From NCBI RefSeq assembly GCF_004117855.1, contig NZ_QWBW01000011.1, positions 401 through 63,041 on the forward strand: a stretch of DNA of 62,641 nucleotides. Direction: 5' to 3'. The stretch comes from Modicisalibacter coralii (GTDB taxonomy: Bacteria > Pseudomonadota > Gammaproteobacteria > Pseudomonadales > Halomonadaceae). The translations under genes and the position numbers were made by a program. Positions 22,683 to 31,531 of the stretch are shown piece by piece (positions within the stretch are counted from its first letter, which is position 1; each line of letters starts with the position of its first letter). The notes beneath the pieces were generated by a model that had not been told where the DNA came from, searched no databases, and saw only the letters and a program-made list of their open reading frames with translations.

Positions 22683-24362
22683 ATGAGCGAAAGCTTTGCT
22701 GAACTGTTCGAACAGTCCCTCCAGGACATCAACATGGAACCCGGTGCCATCGTCATGGCGACCGTGGTGGACATCGAAGGTGACTGGATTACCGTCAACG
22801 CCGGTCTGAAGTCCGAAGGGCAGATCCCCGCTGCTCAGTTCCGCGACGAGAACGGCGAACTGACCATCGGTGTTGGCGATGAAGTCAAGGTCGCACTGGA
22901 AGCCGTCGAGGACGGGTTCGGTGAGACGCGTCTGTCTCGCGAGAAGGCCAAGCGCGCCGAAGCCTGGAAAGAGCTGGAAGCGGCCTTCGAGAAGGACGAG
23001 ATCGTCAAGGGCGTGATCAACGGCAAGGTCAAGGGCGGTTTCACCGTCGACGTGTCCTCCATCCGTGCCTTCCTGCCGGGTTCCCTGGTTGACGTGCGTC
23101 CGGTGCGCGACACCACGCACCTGGAGAACAAGGAACTCGACTTCAAGGTCATCAAGCTCGACCCGAAGCGCAACAACGTCGTCGTCTCTCGCCGTGCCGT
23201 GCTCGAAGCCGAGAACAGCGCCGAGCGTGAAGCGCTGCTGGCGACCCTCCAGGAAGGTCAGCAGATCCAGGGTATTGTCAAGAACCTCACCGACTACGGT
23301 GCGTTCGTCGACCTGGGCGGCGTCGATGGCCTGCTGCACATCACCGACATGGCCTGGAAGCGCATCAAGCACCCCTCCGAGATCGTTGCCGTGGGCGACG
23401 AGATCAACGTCAAGGTGCTCAAGTTCGACCGCGAGCGCAACCGCGTCTCGTTGGGCCTCAAGCAGCTGGGCGAAGATCCCTGGGTCAACATCAAGGATCG
23501 CTACCCGGAAGGCACCAAGGTCAACGCCCGCGTCACCAACCTCACCGACTACGGCTGCTTCGCCGAGCTGGAAGAGGGTGTCGAGGGTCTGGTCCACGTC
23601 TCCGAAATGGACTGGACCAACAAGAACATCCACCCGTCCAAGGTCGTTCAGGTCGGCGACGAGGTGCAGGTGATGGTGCTGGATATCGACGAGGAACGTC
23701 GTCGTATCTCGCTGGGTATCAAGCAGTGCACCACCAACCCGTGGGAAGACTTCAACGCGCGCTACAACAAGGGCGACCGCGTTGCCGGTACCATCAAGTC
23801 GATCACCGATTTCGGTATCTTCATCGGTCTGGAAGGCGGCATCGACGGCCTGGTGCACCTGTCCGACATCTCCTGGTCCGAGACCGGCGAAGAAGCCGTG
23901 CGCCAGTTCAAGAAGGGCGACGAGGCGGAAGCCGTCATCCTGTCGATCGACCCCGAGCGTGAGCGCATCTCGCTGGGCATCAAGCAGCTCGAGACCGATC
24001 CGGTTTCCGAGTTCCTGGCGGTCAACGACAAGGGCGCGATCGTCACCGGTCGTGTCGTCGAGGTCGACGCCAAGGAAGCTCACGTCGAGCTGGCGACCGA
24101 TGTCATCGGTGTCCTCAAGGCCTCCGAGATCAGCGCCGATCGCGTCGAAGATGCCCGCAACGTGCTCAACGAAGGCGACAGCGTCGAAGCCCGCATCGTC
24201 GGTGTCGATCGCAAGAACCGCGCGATCAACCTGTCGGTCAAGGCCAAGGACCAGGCGGACACCCGTCGCAATCTGAGCCGTCTGCGCGATCAGGAGCCCG
24301 AGACCGGCGGTGGCCCGACCACCATCGGCGACCTGATCAAGCAGCAGATGGGTCAGGACTGA
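22683..24362 (+). CDS. rpsA: 30S ribosomal protein S1
   Basis: 559 residues from the ATG at 22683 ([13 protein letters not shown]); another ATG at 22677 overlaps the Shine-Dalgarno TAGGA and is less likely. Six S1 domains are visible, with repeated patterns such as [20 protein letters not shown] and the RISLGIKQ ends of repeats. S1 binds mRNA at the 30S platform and unfolds structured leaders. E. coli S1 represses its own translation; the 194-bp region between cmk and this gene is long enough to hold the leader and a separate promoter. Confidence 0.98.
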   Translation: MSESFAELFEQSLQDINMEPGAIVMATVVDIEGDWITVNAGLKSEGQIPAAQFRDENGELTIGVGDEVKVALEAVEDGFGETRLSREKAKRAEAWKELEAAFEKDEIVKGVINGKVKGGFTVDVSSIRAFLPGSLVDVRPVRDTTHLENKELDFKVIKLDPKRNNVVVSRRAVLEAENSAEREALLATLQEGQQIQGIVKNLTDYGAFVDLGGVDGLLHITDMAWKRIKHPSEIVAVGDEINVKVLKFDRERNRVSLGLKQLGEDPWVNIKDRYPEGTKVNARVTNLTDYGCFAELEEGVEGLVHVSEMDWTNKNIHPSKVVQVGDEVQVMVLDIDEERRRISLGIKQCTTNPWEDFNARYNKGDRVAGTIKSITDFGIFIGLEGGIDGLVHLSDISWSETGEEAVRQFKKGDEAEAVILSIDPERERISLGIKQLETDPVSEFLAVNDKGAIVTGRVVEVDAKEAHVELATDVIGVLKASEISADRVEDARNVLNEGDSVEARIVGVDRKNRAINLSVKAKDQADTRRNLSRLRDQEPETGGGPTTIGDLIKQQMGQD

Positions 24363-24405
24363 TCGAACGCGCTGTTTGAACGCGAGCGCCGAGCGCTCCA
24401 TGAAA

Positions 24406-24432
24406 CCGCGGCCTACGGGCCGCGGTTTTTTT
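24406..24432 (+). terminator. rpsA rho-independent terminator
   Basis: CCGCGGCC (24406-24413), loop TACG and GGCCGCGG (24418-24425), followed by seven T (24426-24432) and preceded by AAA. This is a textbook intrinsic terminator. Confidence 0.93.
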
Positions 24433-24495
24433 AGGTTCATCGCATTGTGCCGGGAAATGCGGCACGGATCATCGCGAACAAGCTTCCTTCCACAC

Positions 24496-24716
24496 CCCCC
24501 TGCCGGTTGGCTTGGCCTTGTGGGAGCGAATTTATTCGCGATGGCGGTGGGCACTGTACCTCCCCCGGCCATGCCGGGCGCCTGCGGCGCCAGTCGGGAA
24601 CAAGTTCCCTCCCACAGGAATCCCCATGCTCCAGGGGGCCATCCAGGCTGGTTTTCGTGGGGAATTTATTCCCCATAGCGGGGCCTTGACGCTTCACGCT
24701 GATCCGCGAAGAACCT
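24496..24716 (+). repeat. REP-like intergenic repeat, copy 1
   Basis: About 220 bp built from short palindromic units: TGTGGGAGCGAATTTATTCG, GGGAACAAGTTCCCTCCC and GGGGAATTTATTCCCC, with GGCGCCTGCGGCGCC between them. It is the reverse complement of 44046-44268 with perhaps 85-90% identity by eye. The units resemble Pseudomonas REP/BIME palindromes. Small open frames across it are not genes. It fills the gap between the rpsA terminator and trmJ. Confidence 0.85.
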
Positions 24717-24769
24717 TTTTATGACTGACGCTCGCTCGGGCTAGCCCCAGCATTAGGTGACGGGGCCGA

Positions 24770-25510
24770 TTACTCGCCGTCGAGCGGCGCGTCGATATGG
24801 CGCTCCAGCGCGCTGAGCAGCCCGCGCAGCAGCGAGAGCTCCTTGCGGCTGGGCTGGGCGCGGGCGAACAGCGCGTGCAGGTGGTCCGAGGTGCGGGCGT
24901 GGGGCTGGTTGAGAAAACCGGCATCTTCCATGACCCGCTGGAGGTGCGCGTGGAAATGCGTCAGTTGCTGCTGGGTGGGCAGCGGCCCGCGGCCGGGGGA
25001 CGCGCCGGTCAGGCGCTGGCGCTGTCGCCAGGTGCGATGGACCTCGTAGGCCAGCACCTGGACCGCCTGGGAGAGATTGAGCACGCCGTAATCGGGGTTG
25101 GCGGGAATGCTCACCTGATGGGTGCAGTGGCGGATCTCGTCGTTGGTCAGCCCGAAGCGCTCGCGGCCGAAGACCAGCGCGACCGGCCCCTGGTCGGCGT
25201 TGTCGACGACCTCGTCGGCCATTAGGTCCGGTTCGTCGTAGTGGGGCAGCGGCAGGCTGCGCAGCCGCGCGCTGGCGCCGACCACCTGGACGCAGTCGCT
25301 CACCGCCTCGGCGAGGCCGTCGACGACGCGGGCCGAGGCCACGACGTCGTCGGCGCCCGCGGCCAGTCGGGTCGCTTCGTCATCGGGAAAGCAGCGTGGA
25401 CTGACCAGCGTGAGCTGCGTCAGGCCCATGGTCTTCATCGCCCGGGCGGCCTGACCGATGTTGCCGGGGTGAAAGGTCTGGACGAGAACGATGCGGATGT
25501 TGTCGAGCAT
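24770..25510 (-). CDS. trmJ: tRNA (Cm32/Um32) 2'-O-methyltransferase
   Basis: 246 residues, the same length as E. coli TrmJ. A SpoU/SPOUT methyltransferase: the N-terminal VLVQTFHPGNIGQAARAMK, the GPVALVFGRERFGLTNDEI knot motif and YGVLNLSQAVQVLAYE SAM-binding motif are all present. It methylates ribose 32 in the anticodon loop of several tRNAs. The ATG at 25510 is the natural start. It is divergent from rlmM. Confidence 0.95.
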   Translation of the reverse strand: MLDNIRIVLVQTFHPGNIGQAARAMKTMGLTQLTLVSPRCFPDDEATRLAAGADDVVASARVVDGLAEAVSDCVQVVGASARLRSLPLPHYDEPDLMADEVVDNADQGPVALVFGRERFGLTNDEIRHCTHQVSIPANPDYGVLNLSQAVQVLAYEVHRTWRQRQRLTGASPGRGPLPTQQQLTHFHAHLQRVMEDAGFLNQPHARTSDHLHALFARAQPSRKELSLLRGLLSALERHIDAPLDGE

Positions 25511-25636
25511 GAATCGGACTTGCCTTGGTCGGGGAGGGGCTCAGTTTACGCGAGGGCGTCGCCGGGCACGAGGGAGTGCCGGGTTGTCTCCGTGCGGGTC
25601 GTCCGGCTAGACTGCTTGGCCTTCCAAGGAGGCCCC

Positions 25637-26746
25637 ATGTCACGTTCGCCGAAGTCGTCGCCCGCGACGTCCGAGAGCCGGCTCGCCCCCCGCGAGCTGC
25701 TGTTGTATTGCCGCGCCGGATTCGAAGGCGATCTGAGTGCCGAGCTGCAGGCCAAGGCCGAGGCGCTCGGCCATCCCGGCTACCCGATCGCCGCCGCGAA
25801 CGAGTCGCACGTGCGCTTCGTGACCCTCGACGAACAACCCGCCAACCTACTGCACCGGCAGTTGCCGCTGGACGCGCTGATCTTCGCCCGCCAGTCGCTG
25901 GTGGCGTTGCCGGTGCTCGAGGCGTTGTCCCGCGATGATCGGGTCACGCCGATCGTCGAGCAGGTCGTCGCCAGCGGCTGGAGTTTCGAATCGCTGTGGC
26001 AGGAGACCCCCGACAACAACGATGCCAAGGCGCTGAGCGGCTTGACCAAGGCGCTGCAGCGCCCGCTCGAGTCGGCCCTGCGCAAGCGGGGCGCGCTGCG
26101 TCGCAAGGCCCAGGGGCGGCGCCTGCACCTGTACTGGACGCGCGGCGATCGGGTCCAGGCGGGCATGAGCTTCCCCGGCAATCGCAGCGAACAGCCCGGC
26201 GGTATTCCGCGGCTACGGTTCCCGCGCGAGGCGCCGAGCCGCTCGACGCTCAAGCTGGAGGAAGCCTGGCACGTCTTCGTGCCGCGTGACGAATGGCCGG
26301 CACGGCTGCACGAGGGCATGCAGGCGGCGGATCTCGGCGCGGCGCCGGGCGGCTGGACCTATCAACTGGTGCGGCGCGGCATGCACACCTACGCCATCGA
26401 CAACGGGCCGATGGCGCCGGCGCTGATGGCCACCGGGCTGGTCGAGCACCTGCGCGAGGATGGCTTCACCTGGGAACCGCCCCAGCGGCTCGACTGGCTG
26501 GTGTGTGATATCGTCGACAAGCCGATGCGCGTGATCGACATGGTGGAGCGCTGGTTGATCCGGCGCTGGTGCCGCGAAGCGATCTTCAACCTCAAGCTGC
26601 CCATGAAACGCCGCTGGGACGAGGTCGAGCGCTGCCTGACGCGGCTGGCGCAGTCGCTGGAGGCGGTCGGCGTCGCCGCGGAGATCGCCTGCAAGCAGCT
26701 CTACCATGACCGCGAGGAAGTCACCGTTCACGTACGGCTACATTAA
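25637..26746 (+). CDS. rlmM: 23S rRNA C2498 2'-O-methyltransferase
   Basis: 369 residues from the ATG at 25637, chosen for its strong Shine-Dalgarno AAGGAGG (25626-25632). The frame continues upstream but overlaps trmJ on the other strand. It has an N-terminal THUMP-like region (ELLLYCRAGFEGDLSAELQA) and a Rossmann methyltransferase domain with SAM motif LGAAPGGWTYQLV and WLVCDIV, ending NLKLPMKRRW. It modifies C2498 in 23S rRNA. It is divergent from trmJ, so two RNA methyltransferases are neighbours. Confidence 0.95.
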   Translation: MSRSPKSSPATSESRLAPRELLLYCRAGFEGDLSAELQAKAEALGHPGYPIAAANESHVRFVTLDEQPANLLHRQLPLDALIFARQSLVALPVLEALSRDDRVTPIVEQVVASGWSFESLWQETPDNNDAKALSGLTKALQRPLESALRKRGALRRKAQGRRLHLYWTRGDRVQAGMSFPGNRSEQPGGIPRLRFPREAPSRSTLKLEEAWHVFVPRDEWPARLHEGMQAADLGAAPGGWTYQLVRRGMHTYAIDNGPMAPALMATGLVEHLREDGFTWEPPQRLDWLVCDIVDKPMRVIDMVERWLIRRWCREAIFNLKLPMKRRWDEVERCLTRLAQSLEAVGVAAEIACKQLYHDREEVTVHVRLH

Positions 26747-26773
26747 GACCGGATCATCTACGCGAGAATTGCG

Positions 26774-27016
26774 ATGGAGTCTTCCCCCCGTTTCGATGCC
26801 GAACTCGATACCAGCGGGCTGTATTGCCCGGAACCGGTAATGCTGATGCACAACCGGGTCCGCGACATGCAGCCCGGCGAGGTGCTCAAGGTGATCGCCA
26901 CCGACCCGGCGACCACTCGCGACATCCCCCAGTTCTGTACCTTCCTGGGCCACGAACTGCTGGCCCAGGAAACGCAGGCCGACAATACCTACCGGTACTT
27001 CATCAGGCTGGGTTGA
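26774..27016 (+). CDS. tusA: Sulfur carrier protein TusA
   Basis: 80 residues. Cys18 in GLYCPEPVM is the persulfide-carrying residue of the TusA family; TTRDIPQFC is the second signature. TusA relays sulfur from IscS to TusBCD for 2-thiouridine in tRNA and takes part in molybdenum cofactor sulfur flow. It follows rlmM by 27 bases and may share its transcript; both relate to RNA modification. Confidence 0.93.
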   Translation: MESSPRFDAELDTSGLYCPEPVMLMHNRVRDMQPGEVLKVIATDPATTRDIPQFCTFLGHELLAQETQADNTYRYFIRLG

Positions 27017-27033
27017 GCGCCGCCCGGACGGGG

Positions 27034-27729
27034 TCAGTCGTCCTGAGCGACCATGCAGGCGAGGGCCTCCAGCGTGGCCGGATCCTCCTGGCGGATGCGA
27101 TTGGCGATGGCGCGCTGGAAGAAGTACACCACCGCATGGCGGCTGTGGCCGGCGTAGAGACAGTCGTCGCCGGCGACCACCGGGGTCGATTCGACGCGGC
27201 TTTCATCGACCAGCAGCGCCTCGACCTCGCCATTGCTGTAGAGCCGCCAGCCGAAGACCAGCTTGAGTTGCCAGGTGGACTGCTGGTCGTCGAGACACAG
27301 GGCATGCGTGCCCAGCGTCTCGGGAAGCTGCTGCAGCAGGGTGGTCTCGCCGCTCTCCTCGTAATCGAAGTAGGCGGCGGCGTGCTCGAGTTCGTAGATC
27401 TTGTGCTCGGGCGGGCTGAGGAAGACTTCCTCGGTCTCCGGGTCGCGATAGCCGACGAAATGCCCATGCTCGGGATCGTCGAGATCGTGACACGGGGTCA
27501 GCGCTTCCATCCACGGCACCATGCCGACCACCTCGCCGTCCTCGCGCAAGCCCCAGGCGAGCACGGGCATGCCGTAGAGCGTCTCCGGATCCGAGGCCAG
27601 ATGGTAGACCATCTCGAGGCCGTCGAGCTCGGGCGCCAGTCGGATCAGGCGACGCTTGGCCCTCAGCCGGTGTCGCATGGCGTCCAGGTCGATGACCTGG
27701 GCGGAGCGGGGGGATAGTGGGCTACCCAT
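27034..27729 (-). CDS. Conserved hypothetical protein
   Basis: 231 residues from the ATG at 27729, fixed by GGAGGATAACC directly before it. No signal peptide or membrane segment. It is acidic with many aromatic residues (HGHFVGYRDPETEEVFLSP, VFGWRLYSNGEVEALLVDE). I do not recognise the family. It is convergent with tusA, with only 17 bases between the stops, and is followed upstream by a separate minus-strand pair. Confidence 0.8.
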   Translation of the reverse strand: MGSPLSPRSAQVIDLDAMRHRLRAKRRLIRLAPELDGLEMVYHLASDPETLYGMPVLAWGLREDGEVVGMVPWMEALTPCHDLDDPEHGHFVGYRDPETEEVFLSPPEHKIYELEHAAAYFDYEESGETTLLQQLPETLGTHALCLDDQQSTWQLKLVFGWRLYSNGEVEALLVDESRVESTPVVAGDDCLYAGHSRHAVVYFFQRAIANRIRQEDPATLEALACMVAQDD

Positions 27730-27800
27730 GGTTATCCTCCTCATCGGCAATGTTTCGGCCAGGGCCTCGCCTCACTATTAGCACAGCTCGACCCGGAAAG

Positions 27801-28928
27801 TTAAGCCCCGCGATCGCCGCTCGGCCCGGCGGGGGCGAGACAGCGTTGCCGCAGGCGCTCACGCAGCGCGGCGTGCTGGGCCCGGGCGGTACGAAAGGCC
27901 GGCCATGGCGCCTCCGGATGGGTGAGCGACAGCCAGTGACGGCGATAGGCGTCGATGGCCGGGCGCGAGACCGTGAACGCGCTCAGCAGGGCGTCCACGG
28001 CCGTCAGCCAGCGCTGCGCATCCCGGGCCAGGCTGTCGAGGTCGGCCCGCAGGCGCTGGCTTTCCTGCCCGTCGAGCGCGGCGGCCAGACGCTCGTCCGC
28101 CGGGGGCTCGGCGGCGGTGTCGGGCGCGCAGAATGCCGGGTCGGCGAGCCGTGCGGCAATCACCGGGTCGAGGTCATCGAGGCGCCGCGTGGCGAGCAGC
28201 AGGCTGCGCAGGATCCGTGCGGTCAGCGGCGCGTCGCGCAGCGCCTTGAGGTGGTTCTCGAGCGTGGCGGAGTCGGGCGTCCAGCGCGGATCGTATTGAT
28301 GCAGCACCATCCGTCTCAGATAGCCCAGCGCCGCCAGTTGTGCCTCGAGGGAAGGCGTTCCACCGAGGGGCAGCGGCGCGCTGGCGCGCGAGAAGCTGCC
28401 CGTCCATTCGCTGGAGTCGAACAGGCCGTTCCAGCTCGCCCGTGGCAACTGGCGCGTCTTGCGCGCGAGCAGGTCGGCGAGTCGCTGGCGGTCGTCCTTC
28501 GCCAGGTCGCCGGCGCTGGTATCGTTCCAGCAGGCCTGCAACTGGCGCCAGAGCGCGAGTTCGTAGAGCCAGCGCTGGCTGGGGGCGGCCACCTTGCCGA
28601 GCTGGCTGTTGCGCTGGGCGACCAGGCGGACGATGCCGCAGCGGCGCAGCGCGTAGACGTCGAGCAGCCCCTCGCGGATCTCGTCGATGGTGAACCGGCG
28701 TGCGTCTCGTCCGGGGAAGGCGGCGATGTTGCGGGGCGGCGGCGTGGCGGGCGCCTCGACCCCCAACGCCGCGGCCAGGCGCTGCTGGTAGTCGATGAGC
28801 CGGTGGTCGGCCTCGCTGCCGCCCTGACAACCGGCGAGCAGGGCAGCGAGCAGCAGAACACCCGGCAGCAGGGCCGGCAGCCGGCGACGCCTCGGCCGTT
28901 CAATCGCCTGCCATGGCCGGCGCGTCAT
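27801..28928 (-). CDS. DUF3080-type lipoprotein
   Basis: 375 residues from the ATG at 28928. A lipoprotein signal peptide (basic start, LLLAALLAGC lipobox) anchors it to a membrane. The body matches my memory of the DUF3080 family: IDEIREGLLDVYALRRCGI, LVAQRNSQLGKV and SQRWLYELALW are its conserved stretch. Function unknown. The start overlaps the end of the MATE gene by 29 bases, so the two are co-transcribed and probably coupled. Confidence 0.82.
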   Translation of the reverse strand: MTRRPWQAIERPRRRRLPALLPGVLLLAALLAGCQGGSEADHRLIDYQQRLAAALGVEAPATPPPRNIAAFPGRDARRFTIDEIREGLLDVYALRRCGIVRLVAQRNSQLGKVAAPSQRWLYELALWRQLQACWNDTSAGDLAKDDRQRLADLLARKTRQLPRASWNGLFDSSEWTGSFSRASAPLPLGGTPSLEAQLAALGYLRRMVLHQYDPRWTPDSATLENHLKALRDAPLTARILRSLLLATRRLDDLDPVIAARLADPAFCAPDTAAEPPADERLAAALDGQESQRLRADLDSLARDAQRWLTAVDALLSAFTVSRPAIDAYRRHWLSLTHPEAPWPAFRTARAQHAALRERLRQRCLAPAGPSGDRGA

Positions 28929-30345
28929 GGCACCACTCCCGACTGATGCGCCACAGCCGCCAGCCGAGCAGCACGGCGGCGACACTGAGTCCGGCGATCA
29001 TGCCGATCCAGTAGCCGTAGACGCCCAGCGCGGGAATTCCCGGCCAGTGCCCGCCGGCCAGCAGGTAACCGCTGCCCAACCCCGCCAGCCAGTACGAGAT
29101 CAGGGTGATGGCCATGATGATCCGGGTGTCCTTGTAGCCGCGCAGCGCCCCCGCCAGGGTGACCTGCAGGGAGTCGGAGACCTGATAGAGCAGGGCCAGG
29201 TAGATCAGCGACAGCGCCAGTTCCTGGACCGCCGGATTGGGCGTGTAGAGCGCCACCACCGGCCCCGCGGTGAGCCACAGCAGCAGGTCGTTGAGCAGCG
29301 CCACCAGCAGGCCGACCAGCGCGCCATTGGCGGCCACGAAGCGTGCCCGGCGCGGCGCGCCCCCGCCCAGGGTGTTGCCGACGCGGACCGTCAGCGCCAT
29401 CGCCAGCGACAGCGGCAGCATGAACAGAATCGAGGTGTAGTTCAGTGCCACCTGGTGCGCCGCCACGGTGATCTCGCCGAAGCTGGCGATCAGCAGGGCG
29501 ATCAGGGTGAACAGCGTCACCTCGACGAAGATTGCCACGCCGATGGGAATGCCCACATGCAGCAGTTCGGCCAGTTGCTCGCGCTGCGGGCGATGCCAGG
29601 TCAGCCACAGCTGAATCGGGGCGAAGACCTTGCTGCGCCGGGTAAAGCCGATCATCGTCAGGCACATCACCCACATGGCGATCGCCGTGGCGATACCGCA
29701 ACCCTGGGCGCCCAGTGCCGGCAGGGTCGCCAGCGGGGCGGGCAGGGCGTCGCCGAACAGCGCGACCAGGCCATCGCCGCCGTAGATCAGCAGGTAATTG
29801 CAGGGAATGTTCGCGGCCAGGCCCACCAGGCTGATCCACAGCGTCGGCCGGGTATGGTTCATGCCGTCGGAGAAGGCGCGCAGGGCCTGGTAGATCGCCA
29901 CCCCGGGCATGCCCAGCGCGACCATCGCCAGGTAATCGCCGGAAAGCTCGGCGACGGGGCCGGGGACGGCCATCAGCCGGAAGACCGGCGCGACGCCCCA
30001 GACGAGCAGCACCGCGGCGAGCCCGCCGAGCAGCAGCGCCAGCCACAGGGCCTGATGCACGAAGGGGCGGATCGCCGTGTCGCGCCGGGCGCCGAGCAAT
30101 TGCGCGACGATCGGCGTCAGGCCCATCAGCGTGCCGGTCATGAACAGCATCAGCGGCAGCCACAGGCTGGAGCCCACCGAGACCGCGGCGAGATCGCGGG
30201 CACTGGCCCGCCCGGCCATGATCACGTCGGCCACGCTCATCCCCGACTGGGCGAGCTGGGCGCCACAGATCGGCAAGGCCAGGCGCAGCAGGTCACGGGT
30301 TTCGCGGCGGCTCTCTCGCCAGTGTCGACGCCACGTTTCGGTCAT
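28900..30345 (-). CDS. MATE-family multidrug/Na+ efflux pump (NorM-like)
   Basis: 481 residues with about 12 hydrophobic segments in two related halves, the MATE layout. The N-terminal half has LRLALPICGAQLAQSGMSVAD and GTLMGLTPIVAQLLGA. It exports cationic drugs or dyes in exchange for Na+ or H+ at the inner membrane; the substrate is unknown. It is the first gene of a pair with the DUF3080 lipoprotein, and divergent from epmC. Confidence 0.93.
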   Translation of the reverse strand: MTETWRRHWRESRRETRDLLRLALPICGAQLAQSGMSVADVIMAGRASARDLAAVSVGSSLWLPLMLFMTGTLMGLTPIVAQLLGARRDTAIRPFVHQALWLALLLGGLAAVLLVWGVAPVFRLMAVPGPVAELSGDYLAMVALGMPGVAIYQALRAFSDGMNHTRPTLWISLVGLAANIPCNYLLIYGGDGLVALFGDALPAPLATLPALGAQGCGIATAIAMWVMCLTMIGFTRRSKVFAPIQLWLTWHRPQREQLAELLHVGIPIGVAIFVEVTLFTLIALLIASFGEITVAAHQVALNYTSILFMLPLSLAMALTVRVGNTLGGGAPRRARFVAANGALVGLLVALLNDLLLWLTAGPVVALYTPNPAVQELALSLIYLALLYQVSDSLQVTLAGALRGYKDTRIIMAITLISYWLAGLGSGYLLAGGHWPGIPALGVYGYWIGMIAGLSVAAVLLGWRLWRISREWCHDAPAMAGD

Positions 30346-30425
30346 GTCGATGCTCCCTATCGACGCAGGTCATGAAAGGGCCAGTCTAACAACCGCGGTA
30401 CATTTCCGCGCGTCGCCCGGCGCCG

Positions 30426-30431
30426 TATAAT
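30426..30431 (+). promoter_or_regulatory. Consensus -10 box at epmC
   Basis: TATAAT ends eight bases before the ATG at 30439, predicting transcription starting at or beside the start codon. The -35 region (TTTCCG near 30403) is weak. Confidence 0.5.
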
Positions 30432-30438
30432 GCGCGCC

Positions 30439-31020
30439 ATGAACGACACGCCTTCCACCCCCCACCGCATCACGGATGCCGTGGCGCTCTTCGACGGCCT
30501 GTTCGCCGACACCTTCGACACGCGCCTGGTGCGCGGCGGTGACGAACCGCTGTATCTGCCGGCGGATGCCGACTGCCCCTGGCACCGGGTGATCTTCGCC
30601 CGGGGCTTCTTCGCCAGCGCGCTGCACGAGATCAGTCACTGGTGCATCGCCGGCGCCCGACGCCGCCAGCAGGAGGATTACGGCTACTGGTACCTGCCCG
30701 ACGGGCGCGACGCCGATCAGCAGGCTGCCTTCGAAAACGCCGAGGTGGCGCCCCAGGCGCTGGAACTGCTGTTCTCGCGGGCCTGCGGGCGGCGCTTTCA
30801 TGTCAGCGTCGACAACCTCGGCGACGTGCCCGTCGATCGTGATGCCTTCCGCGCGCGGGTCGAGGCGCGGGCGCTGCGCTACGAGCGCGAAGGGCTGCCG
30901 GTCCGTGCCGCGGCGTTTCGCGACGCTCTCGACGCCTATTACCGGCGCGGGGCGCGCCGGGAGGCGGCGATCGCGGCGGGACGCGAGGGGCTGAGGGTCG
31001 CCCTGGCCGAATCGCCGTGA
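30439..31020 (+). CDS. epmC: Elongation factor P hydroxylase EpmC (YfcM)
   Basis: 193 residues. ARGFFASALHEISHWCIAG contains the metal-binding HEISH motif of EpmC, and EDYGYWYLPDGR is typical. EpmC hydroxylates the beta-lysyl-lysine on EF-P. The ATG at 30430 lies inside the TATAAT box, so the ATG at 30439 (MNDTPST) is preferred; the mRNA may then be leaderless. The downstream basic tail extends slightly past E. coli YfcM. Confidence 0.92.
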   Translation: MNDTPSTPHRITDAVALFDGLFADTFDTRLVRGGDEPLYLPADADCPWHRVIFARGFFASALHEISHWCIAGARRRQQEDYGYWYLPDGRDADQQAAFENAEVAPQALELLFSRACGRRFHVSVDNLGDVPVDRDAFRARVEARALRYEREGLPVRAAAFRDALDAYYRRGARREAAIAAGREGLRVALAESP

Positions 31021-31045
31021 GTCCCGCCGGGCCGCGTTTTTCGGC

Positions 31046-31531
31046 TCAGGCGTGGGAAGCCTCCGCCAGCCGCTGGTGCAGGTAGAGCATCACCTGCACC
31101 TCGTGGTCGGGGCGCAGCGGCTCGAGACCCAGGTCGGCGAACAGCTCGTTGCGCGCCCGCGCCCATTCCCCCGGCGCCAGATCGGGATAGAGATCGTCCA
31201 CCGGGGCCAGCTCGACGAACGGGTCGACGCCGAAGTCGTCGAACAGCCGCGAGAGCGCCGCCTCGTCGTCGCTGACTCCCGCCGTGTAGAGGGTGGCGCT
31301 GAAGTGATCCTGTTCGAGCTCCTTGAGCACGTCCAGGGGGCTCAGGCCGAAGGTGCGCAGCTCGTCGAGGCTGTAGTCGCCGAGCTTGAGCAGTTCGTCG
31401 TCGAGCCAGTCGTCGTCGGGCTGGATCAGGGTGTGCTTGATCAGGCCGTCGGGCAGCGCCCAGGCGATGGCCAGCGGCAGGGCGTCGTCCTCGCCGGTCT
31501 CGACGGCGATGAAGCCGGGAAAATCACTCAT
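31046..31531 (-). CDS. Conserved protein, possible degenerate DnaQ-like fold
   Basis: 161 acidic residues. The start FPGFIAVETGEDDALPLAIA resembles the first motif of DEDD exonucleases (usually D-x-E-T-G) with the first Asp replaced by Ala, and APVDDLYPD may be a remnant later motif. If it has an RNase H-like fold, it is probably inactive as a nuclease. Its start overlaps the tatD stop by 8 bases, so the two are translated together; TatD is itself a nuclease. Function unknown. Confidence 0.72.
   Translation of the reverse strand: MSDFPGFIAVETGEDDALPLAIAWALPDGLIKHTLIQPDDDWLDDELLKLGDYSLDELRTFGLSPLDVLKELEQDHFSATLYTAGVSDDEAALSRLFDDFGVDPFVELAPVDDLYPDLAPGEWARARNELFADLGLEPLRPDHEVQVMLYLHQRLAEASHA

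Noticed and set aside
22668-24572. 634-codon minus-strand frame opposite rpsA
   Set aside because: An antisense shadow of the S1 repeats; its apparent repeats come from the S1 domains.
24376-24697. Small open frames after rpsA
   Set aside because: They cross the terminator and REP-like repeat; similar frames appear in the second repeat copy.
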